Source: Piliocolobus tephrosceles (taxonomy: Eukaryota; Chordata; Mammalia; Primates; Cercopithecidae). From it: a DNA stretch of 64,000 bases. The stretch spans positions 101,760,211 through 101,824,210 of the forward strand of contig NC_045436.1 of NCBI RefSeq assembly GCF_002776525.5, given 5' to 3'. Both the position numbers and the translations under genes were made by a program. The notes beneath the pieces are model-generated. The model did no database searches. It saw only the letters and a program-made list of their open reading frames with translations, and was not told the DNA's origin. This document shows, piece by piece, positions 56,605 through 64,000 of the stretch (positions are counted from its first letter, which is position 1; each line of letters starts with the position of its first letter).

Positions 56605-56610
56605 AATAAA
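56605..56610 (+). terminator. Candidate poly(A) signal, proximal
   Basis: AATAAA in the HSD17B11 3' UTR, 645 bases after the stop codon. Either this or the signal 84 bases further on could be used. Confidence 0.4.
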
Positions 56611-56688
56611 TGGATCACACTTAAACTTTCTATGTTTTCATCTTTTTGTTCCTAAACAGAACATGACTTAACCTTCAAATTAAAGGAA

Positions 56689-56694
56689 AATAAA
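56689..56694 (+). terminator. Candidate poly(A) signal, distal
   Basis: AATAAA followed by TTGTGTAATC and a T-rich run, which resembles a GT/T-rich downstream element. The sequence after it (56.72 kb on) looks intergenic and then enters Alus. Confidence 0.55.
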
Positions 56695-56846
56695 TTGTGT
56701 AATCTTTTTTTAAAAACTGTCTGGAAATTTCTTGGATGTGAGGCTCACTGAGATGGGACTATAAAATCAGATCTATAAATTTTAAAATTTAGTAGGTTAG
56801 GTTTCTTCTACTGAAGAAAAATATTTTCAAGACTATATCAAACACG

Positions 56847-57269
56847 TCTGGGTACAGTGGCTCATGCCTGCGTCCCAGCACTTTGAGAGGTCGAGGTGGG
56901 TGGATCACGAGGTCAGGAGTTTGAGACCAGCCTGGCCAACATGGTGAAACCCCATCTCTACTAAAAATACAAAAATTAGCTGGGCGTAGGCCAGGCGCGG
57001 TGGCTCACGCCTATAGTCCCAGCACTTTGAGAGGCTGAGGTGGGCAGATCACGGGGTCAGGAGATTGAGACCATCCTGGCCAACATGGTGAAACCCCGTT
57101 TCTACTAAAAATCCACAAACATTAGCTAGGTGTGGTGGCGGGCGCTTGTAGTCCCAGCTACTCAGGAGGCTAAGGCAGGAGAATCGTTTGAACCCAGGAG
57201 GTGGACATTGCAGTGAGCTGAAATGGTGCCACTGCACTCCAGCCTGGAGACAGAGGGAGACTCAGTCTC

Positions 57270-57305
<36 letters not shown>

Positions 57306-57468
57306 TAGCTGGGCGTGGTGGCAGGTGCTTGTAATCCCAGCTACTCAGGAGGTTGCGCTAGGAGAATCATTTGAATCCCGGAGGCGGAGGTTGCAGTGAG
57401 CCAAGATTGTGCCACTGCACTCCAGTCTGGGCAACAGAGCAAGACTCCATCTCAAAAAAAAAAAGGCT
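56847..57468 (+). repeat. Alu interrupted by another Alu
   Basis: The outer Alu is 56847-56987 plus 57304-57468. The junction word AAATTAGCTGGGCGT is present on both sides of the inner element. Confidence 0.92.
56988..57300 (+). repeat. AluY nested in an Alu
   Basis: 'ggccaggcgcggtggctcac' head and AAATA-type tail at 57268-57300. Confidence 0.92.
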
Positions 57469-58100
57469 ATCTCAAACACATAACACATGAAGAACTTTAA
57501 TCCTTTTATCAGAAAGTTCATATTCAGAAAAAACATAAGGCAAAATCCTTTAACGTCCTGTTAAGTGTAGCAAATGAGCTACATTTAGGGTCAGAAAATT
57601 TTTGGAGAAAGATTTTGATCCAGATTTTAAGCAGAAACTAATATTTATTCAACATTATGTCAGTTACTGTCCTAAACACTTAACTTACATCAATTAGCCC
57701 ATTCAACAACATAAGTAATATCATCAGTGTCATCAGAAATTATAAGGGTCCTATGGTAATATGTTTAAGGAAGGTTATGTTATGGATTCCGTAACATATA
57801 AGATATTTCTCAGAAAGCATCATTTCTACAGTAAATTTCTCCCTCATTCCCATCAATTACCTTCTAACTCAGAGAATCAAAATACCATTGCTGTTGGACT
57901 ACAGTTTGCATTTAGTTAGTGTAAATACATATAGGTCAAAAATTCTTGTCTCCCAAACATTATATTTGAATAATATAACTTAGATTCCTCTCCATACATC
58001 AGCTATACTCTACTAGCACTCTAGGGTTGAATATCCACAGAATTTATAGATTAAAACACCTATCCTGGTAACAGAAATGACTCTAGAAAGTGAAGAGCTG
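57469..58100. other. Intergenic, unclassified
   Basis: No gene or family repeat recognised. Confidence 0.4.
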
Positions 58101-58393
58101 GGCCGGGCGCGGTGGTTCAAGCTTGTAATCCCAGCACTTTGGGAGGCCGAGACGGGCGGATCACGAGGTCAGGAGATCGAGACCATCCTGGCTAACACAG
58201 TGAAACCCCGTCTTTACTAAAAAATACAAAAAAACTAGCAGGGCAAGGTGGCGGGCGCCTGTAGTCCCAGCTACTCGGGAGGCTGAGGCAGGAGAATGGC
58301 GTGAACCCAGGAGGCAGAGCTTGCAGTGAGCTGAGATCCAGCCACTGCACTCCAGCCTGGGCGACACAGCCAGACTCCATCTCAAAAAAAAAA
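58101..58393 (+). repeat. Old-World-monkey-type AluY
   Basis: 'ggttcaagcttgtaatccc' head, CTAGCAGGGCAAGGTGG core. Target duplication AAAGTGAAGAGCY (about 58087-58099 and 58390-58402). Confidence 0.94.
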
Positions 58394-59194
58394 GTGAAGA
58401 GCCTGTTACACTCACCTAACTCACTTTGAAATAGATTTAATTGTTTATTCTTCTGTTTAAATTATACTTGTTTCAGACTGCTAGCCACCCGCCAGTGAAG
58501 TAGACTAGGAAAAAGCCTTTAGCAAACTTTAGTAAGATAATCGAGGCCCAAATATACTGACAGCTTTTCCTGATAAACATTTTGGCTCCTAAAACACTCG
58601 TCATAAATAAACATTTGGATGTACTTTAGCATTAACCATTATGAGAAATAAGCATCACTTCTTTTGATGTCATGAGGGCAAATGGTAGTGTGCCCCATTT
58701 ATTGAATGTTAACCACAGGTCAGGCACAGTTTGCCACTTAGTCCCTCAGCAGTCCTGTGCAGAAGGCATTGTTAGAAGGCATTGAACTAGCTGTGAACAC
58801 AACAGTAGTAGCAGAAACCCAAAGGAACCTTGGAGTCTATAGCCCTTACTCTAGAGGAAAGATGAATGACTATAGTTTCATGGGGATTTTGAATTTTGTT
58901 CTCTACATTAAAAAAAAAAAAAAAAGTAGAAGAAGCAGCTTGCTTTAACTCACCAACATTAGGCAATTAGCCCTGTGTCTCAAAGTCTGAAAACTTGTCA
59001 ATGTTATTTGAATGAAGTTTATCCTAACTCTGATTTCACTTCTCAGCAGTTTGGTGGGAAAATTCATCTTGGTCATCAATCGAGCTAATTCTGAGAGACA
59101 TACTAAAATCAAAGAGCTTTAGGTTGTCTTCAGGTAAATGGGGAATGATTTCTCATTGTCAATGAGTATGATATTCCGTGGTCCTGAACTAGAG
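58394..59194. other. Intergenic, unclassified
   Basis: Poly-A run at 58909-58925; no gene seen. Confidence 0.4.
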
Positions 59195-59700
59195 GATTCA
59201 TTGATAGCTGGAACTACAGGTGCACAACACCATGCCTGGCTAATTTTTTGTTATTGTTGAGGTGAGGTCTTACCATCTTGCCCAGGCTAGTCTTTTATTT
59301 ATTTATTTTTATTTTTATTTATTTATTTTTTGAGATGGAATCTTACTCTGTCACCAGGCTGGAGTGCAGTGGCACAATCTCAGCTCACTGCAACCTCCAC
59401 CTCCCAGGCTGAAGAGATTCTCCTGCCTCAGCCTCCTGAGTAGCAGGGACTACAGGTGTGCAACACCACACTCAGCTAATTTTATATTTTTAGTAGAGAC
59501 AGGGTTTCACCATGTTGGCCAGGATGGTCCCTATCCCTTGACCTTCTGATCTGCCTGCTCCACCTCCTAAAGTGCTGGGATTACAGGCTTGAGCCACCGC
59601 GCCCCACCCAGGCTGGTCTTGAACTCCTAGGTTCAGGTGATCCTCTTGCCTCATCCTCCCAAAGTGCTGAAATTACAGGTGTGAGCCACCATGCCCAGCC
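59195..59700 (-). repeat. Old Alu split by a younger Alu
   Basis: Outer element 59195-59292 plus 59610-59700. 'gcccaggctagtctt' and 'acccaggctggtctt' flank the inserted Alu. Confidence 0.88.
59294..59608 (-). repeat. Alu nested in an Alu
   Basis: (TTTA)n tail at 59294-59330 and a full dimer to 'gccaccgcgccccacc'. Confidence 0.9.
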
Positions 59701-62351
59701 TAATCTTTTTCTTTATTTTTGTTGGACTAAGTAACCATCCCCAAGACACATAATCATCCAATTCTCAAAGGTCAAAATGAAAGAAAAGACTTTCAAGGCA
59801 GCTAGAGAGAAGGGGCAGGTCACCTCCAAAGGGAACCTCATCAGGCTAACAGTGGACATTTCAGCAGAAAACCTATAAGCCAGAAGATATTGGGGGCCTA
59901 TATTCAGCACTCTTAAAGGAAAGAAATTCCAATGAATAATTTTATACCCAGCCAAACTAAGCTTCATAAGTGAAGGAGAATTAAGATCTTTTTCAGACAA
60001 GCAAATGCTAAGGGAATTTATTACCACCAGGCCTGCCTTATAAGAGGTCCTGAAGAGAGTGCTAAATATGGAAAAGATAGATCATTACCACCCACTACAA
60101 AATCACACTTAGGTCACCCACACAAAATCACCATTGACACTACTAAGCAACTGCGCAAGCAAGTCCACAAAATAACCAGTTAACAAAAAAATGAGAGGAT
60201 TTAAATCCACACATATCAATATTAAACTTGAATGTAAATGGGCTAAATGCCCCAGTTAAAAGGCATGGAGTGGGAAGTTGGATAAAGAAGCAAAACTCAA
60301 TGACACAGTGTCTTCAAGAGACCTTTCCCACCTGCAATGATACCCATAGACTCAAAGTAAAGGGATGGAGAAAAATCTACCAAGCAAATGGAAAACAAAA
60401 AAAAAATCAGGGGTTGCTATTCTAATTTAAGACAAAACACTTTAAACAAACAAAGACCAAAAAAGACAAAGAAGGGCATTACGTAATGGGAATAAGAAGA
60501 CCTAACTATCCTAAATATGCTCCCAACACAGAAGCACATGCAGATTCATTAAACAAGTTATTAGAGACCTATGAAGAGACTTAGATAACCACAAAATAAT
60601 AGTGGGAGACACTAACACCCAACTGACAATATTAGACACATCATTAAGGCAGAAAACTAACAAAAGATTTTTCAGGACCTGAACTCAACACTGACCATAT
60701 GGGCCTAAGAGATACCTACAGAGCTCTCCACCCACGAACAACAGAATATACATTGTTCTCATTTGCACATGGCACATACTCTAAAATTGGCCACATAATT
60801 GGACATAGAACAATCCTCAGCAAATTAAAAAAAAAAAAAAAAAAAAAAACTGAAATCTTACCAAGCATATTCTTGAACCACAGCATAATTAGTATAGAAA
60901 TCAATACTAAGAAAATTGTTCAAATCCATATCATTACATGAAAATTGAACAAACTGCTCCTGAATGACTTTTTGGTAAACAATCAAATTAAAGCAGAAAT
61001 CAAGAAATACTTTGAAACTAATGAGAACAAAGATACAAAATACCAGAATCTCTGGGACACAGCTAAAGCAATGTTAAGAGGGAAGCTTATGGTGCAAAAT
61101 GCCCAATCAAAAAGTTAGAAAGATCTCAAATTAACAACCAAACATCACCTGTAGAGGAACTAGAGAAACAAGGGCAAACCAACCCCAAAGCTAGCAGAAT
61201 AAAAGAAATAACCAAAATCAGAGCTGAAATGAAGGAAATTGAGATGCAAAAAAAAAAAAAAAAAAAAAAATACAAAAGATCAGCGAATCCAATAATTGGT
61301 TCTTTGAAAGAATAAATGAGATAGATAGACCACATAGCTAAACTAATGAAAAAAAAGAAGATCCAAATAAACACAATCAGCAATGACAAAGGGTAACCAC
61401 TAACCCCACAGAAATACAAAAAAACCCTCAGAGATTACTGTGAATACTCCTATGCACACAAGTTGGAAAACCTAGAAGAAATGGATAAATTCCTGAAAAT
61501 TAAACCTCCCAAGATTGAACCAGGAAGAAATTGAATCCCTGACCAGACCAATAAGGAGTTCCAAAATTGAATCAGTAATAAAAACCCAACAACAAGAAAA
61601 AGCACAGGACCAGACAGAATCACAGCCAAATTCTGCCAGATATATTAAGAGCTGGTACCATTCCTACTGAAACTATTTCAAAAAATTGAGGAGGAGGGAC
61701 TCCTCCCTAACTCATTCAATGAGGCCAGCATCATCCTGATACAAAAACCTGGCAGAGACACCACAAAAATGAAAACTTCAGGCCAATATCCTTGATGGGC
61801 ATAGATGTAAAAATTCTCAACAAAATACCAGTAAACTGAACTCAGCAGCACATCAAAAACCTGATTCACCACAATCAATTAGGGTTTATCCCTGGGATAC
61901 AAGGTTGGTTCAACATACGCAAATCAATAAATATGATTCATCACGTAAACAAAACTAAAAACAAAAACTACATAATAATCTCAATAAATGCAGAAAAGGC
62001 TCTCAATAAAATTCAACATCTCTTCATGTTAAAAACTCTCAACACACTAGGCATTGAAGGAACATACTTCAAAATAATAGAACCATCTATGAAAAACCCA
62101 CAGCCAATACAATACTGAATGGGCAAAATCTGGAAGCATTCCCCTTGAAAACTGTCACAAAACAAGGATGCCCTCTCTCACAACTGTTCTACACAGTACT
62201 GGAAATCCTAGCCAGAGCAACCAGGCAAGAGGAAGAAATGAAAGGTGTCCATATAGGAAAAGAGGAAGTCAAACTCTGCCTGTTTGCGGGTGAGATACAA
62301 TTCTATATCTAGGAAAATCCCATAATCTCTGCCCAAAAGCTCCTTGATCTG

Positions 62352-62716
62352 TGATATGGTTAGGCTTTGCATCTCCACCCAAATGTCATCTTGCATTGTA
62401 ATCCCCATGTGTCAAGGGAAAGACCAAGTAGAGGTAATTGAATAACGGGGGCGGTTTCTCCCATGCTGTTATGATAGTGAGTTCTCATGAGATCTGATGG
62501 TTTTATCAGGGGTACTTCCCCTTCGCTGGGCACTTCTCCTTCCTGTTGCCTTGTGAAAAAGGTGCCTTTCTCCCACTTTGCCTTCTACCATGATTGAGAG
62601 TTTCCCCAGGCCTCTCCAGCCATGATGAACTGTGAGTCAACTAAACTTTATTTTCTTTATAAATTGCCCAGTCTTGGGTGGTTCTTTATAGCAGTATGAA
62701 AACCGCCTAATACAAC
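62352..62716 (+). repeat. Solo MaLR LTR (MST/THE1 type) in the L1
   Basis: 'tgatatggttaggctttgc' start, 'gatctgatggttttatcag' middle, 'ccgcctaatacaacc' end. L1 sequence 'ataaacaactttagcaatg' resumes after it. It is sense to the gene but beyond the poly(A) site. Confidence 0.88.
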
Positions 62717-63111
62717 CTAATAAACAACTTTAGCAATGCTTCAGGATACAAAATCAATGTACAAAAGTCAGTAGCATTCATATACATAAACAACATCCAA
62801 GCGGAGAGCCAAATCAAGAAGCAATCCCATTCACAATAGCCATGAAAAGAATAAAATACCTAAGAATAAAACTAACTAGGAGAGTGAAAGATCTCTACAA
62901 TGAGAATTACAAACACTGCTCAAAGAAATCAGAAATGACACAAACAAACAGAAAAATATTCCATGCTCATGAGTGAGAAGAAATCAATATTGTTAAAATG
63001 GCCATACTGCCCAAAGCAATTTATAGACTTAATGCTACTCCCATCAAACTACCAATGACATTCTTCACAAAATTAGAAAAAAAAAAAAAACTATTTTAAA
63101 ATTCATATGGA

Positions 63112-63400
63112 GGGCAGGCATGGTAGCTCACACTTGTTATCCTAGCACTTTGGGAGGCTGAGGCAGGTGAATCACAAGGTCAGGAGTTCGAGACCAGCCT
63201 GGTCAACATGGTGAAACCCCACCAGGTGTGGTGGCGAGCACCTGTAATCCCAGCTACTCGAGAAACTGAGGCAGGAGAATCGCTTGATCCCAGGTGGCGG
63301 AGTACAGTGAGCCAAGATCAAGTCACTGCACTTCAGCCTGAGCAACAGAGGGAGACTCCATCTCAAAATAACAAAACAAAACAAAACAAAAAAACAAAAC
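63112..63400 (+). repeat. Alu in the L1 3' part
   Basis: 'gggcaggcatggtagctcac' head, shortened after 'gtgaaacccc'. The tail is (AAAAC)n. Confidence 0.88.
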
Positions 63401-63557
63401 CATGGATGGAGCTGGAGGCCATTAGCCTAAGCAAACTAACACAGGAACAGAAAACCAAATACCATATGTTCTCACTTATACATAGGAGCTAAACATCAAG
63501 TACATATAGACACAAAGAAGGGAACAACAGACACAGGGGCCTACTTGAGGACGGAGG

Positions 63558-63675
63558 GTGGTAGGAGGGTGAGGATTGAAAAACTATCATTGAGTATTAT
63601 GCTTATTACCTGGGTGGTGGTAGGAGGGTGAGGATCGAAAAACTATCATTGAGTATTATGCTTATTACCTGGGTG
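63558..63675 (+). repeat. 59-bp tandem duplication in the L1 3' UTR
   Basis: Two copies (63558-63616 and 63617-63675), differing by one base (gaggattg / gaggatcg). Confidence 0.9.
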
Positions 63676-63775
63676 ACAAAATAATCTGTACACCAAACCC
63701 CCATGTCATGCAATTTACCTATATAACAAACCTGCACGTGTACTCTTGAACCTAAAAATAAAAGTTAAAAAAGAT

Positions 63776-63920
63776 ATATGAGATCATGTCATGCTTCAGG
63801 CTCAAAATCCTCCATTAATTTTTCATCTGAAACTTAAAGCTAACGTCCTTAGCGTGACTTTACAAGGCCATATGTATTCCAGTCTTTTGTCCCTACAATT
63901 ACCGACTACCTTACTACCTG
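63776..63920. other. Intergenic, L2-like
   Basis: 'caaaatcctccattaattt' and 'agcgtgactttacaaggcc' resemble an L2 or MIR-family stretch. Low certainty. Confidence 0.35.
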
Positions 63921-64000
63921 TAGTGTTGGGGCCCATGCCGGGGGTGGTGGAGAATGAACAGACACAAGAGACAAAGACAAACACAGAACATGGCAGCCGC
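63921..64000 (-). repeat. Possible LTR edge (U5 end) at the window end
   Basis: 'tgttggggcccatgccgg' followed by 'acagacacaagagacaaag' resembles the reversed U5 end of a betaretroviral (HML-type) LTR, whose layout the two LTRs at 42475 and 52304 share. It is cut by the window end. Confidence 0.4.

Larger units (their letters stand above)
13083..56715 (+). other. HSD17B11: HSD17B11 gene, 3' part (coding exons 3-7 by content, counted as six blocks here)
   Basis: Six exon blocks with AG acceptors and GT donors join in one frame to 230 codons plus stop. The product is a classical short-chain dehydrogenase/reductase: NNAG motif, catalytic Ser-Tyr-x3-Lys, and an N-V-N helix Asn. Exon content matches HSD17B11 rather than its neighbour paralogue HSD17B13 (for example VYTSDLFATQD and TTKAFL). 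The family enzyme is a lipid-droplet/ER-associated NAD-dependent dehydrogenase that oxidises 17-beta-hydroxysteroids such as 5-alpha-androstane-3-alpha,17-beta-diol. Counting back from the stop, the first codon present is residue 71, so the hydrophobic N-terminal anchor and the cofactor Gly-rich loop are encoded left of the window. I looked for the preceding exon in 1-13082 and did not find it. Exon numbering is not certain because upstream exons are not visible. The intron between 32150 and 53551 is 21.4 kb and holds a whole provirus. Confidence 0.95.
55961..56715 (+). other. HSD17B11: HSD17B11 3' UTR
   Basis: AT-rich, Alu-free sequence follows the stop codon without interruption. Two canonical AATAAA hexamers are at 56605-56610 and 56689-56694. 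The second is followed within 15 bases by a T-run, so cleavage near 56.71 kb is the best guess. The exact end is inferred. Confidence 0.7.
59720..63775 (+). repeat. L1 LINE (old primate), ORF1 end to 3' end, interrupted
   Basis: ORF1 3' part at 59730-60060. The ORF2 start NVNGLNAPVKRH lies near 60229, followed by endonuclease and reverse-transcriptase regions through about 62340. The catalytic FADD position reads F-A-G-E near 62283. The 3' part is at 62720-63770, ending in an A-rich tail. Many stops and A-runs. A MaLR LTR (62352-62716) and an Alu (63112-63400) are inserted. Not active. Confidence 0.9.

Noticed and set aside
56716..64000. Exons of the neighbouring paralogue HSD17B13
   Set aside because: No SDR motif or splice-flanked coding block was seen; the stretch is Alu, L1 and LTR sequence.

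Overview
This window is Old World monkey nuclear DNA, most likely from a macaque or baboon relative. Three things point there: dozens of Alu elements, several of them AluY copies of the cercopithecine type (a CTAGCC-GGGCGAGG-TGG core, 'ctcaagcctgtaatccc' heads); a simian HML-2-like provirus; and a single-copy primate gene. There is no bacterial-style coding. Nearly all long reading frames are shadows of Alu, L1 or endogenous retrovirus sequence.

The host gene is HSD17B11 (17-beta-hydroxysteroid dehydrogenase 11, DHRS8), on the + strand. Six coding exons are present (13083-13190, 18810-18941, 20840-20946, 32013-32150, 53551-53667, 55870-55960). They join in frame with consensus splice sites to give 230 codons, which fit residues 71-300 of the 300-residue protein. 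The first 70 residues (membrane anchor and the Gly-rich cofactor loop) must lie left of the window. The 3' UTR runs from 55961 to about 56.7 kb, and the rest is intergenic.

The introns carry four LTR-type insertions, all antisense to the gene. (1) 5691-11386: an old HML-8-like (MER11/HERVK11) betaretroviral provirus with a 6-bp target-site duplication; it has lost most of pro-pol, the end of env and most of the 3' LTR. (2) 27145-28377: a class I ERV 5' LTR plus a short leader. (3) 30200-30605: a MaLR (MST/THE1-type) LTR. (4) 42475-53264: a full-length HML-2-like (SERV-K-type) provirus with two 961-bp LTRs, Lys-type primer site, gag, pro, pol and env, all broken by stops, frameshifts or an Alu. 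A fifth LTR (62352-62716, sense) lies downstream of the gene inside an L1.

The most notable item is the structure of provirus (4). Between env and the 3' LTR it carries about 750 bp that aligns with the MER11-like LTR of provirus (1) in this same window. The preceding env reading frame also ends in a foreign membrane anchor and tail, and the original HML-2 env tail follows as an orphan. It is therefore an HML-2 x HML-8 recombinant with two polypurine tracts. The inserted block contains a perfect 14-bp hairpin. I recall published work describing this recombinant class in macaques and giving the block an RNA-export role, so the class is known; the hairpin, the tail swap and the 5'-LTR palindrome are reported here from the sequence itself.

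Right of the gene are Alus, unclassified intergenic DNA, a 4-kb old L1 (59.7-63.78 kb) and what may be the edge of another LTR at the window end. Repeat family names are from memory and were not checked against a library. A 100-N assembly gap lies at 26028-26127 inside an Alu.
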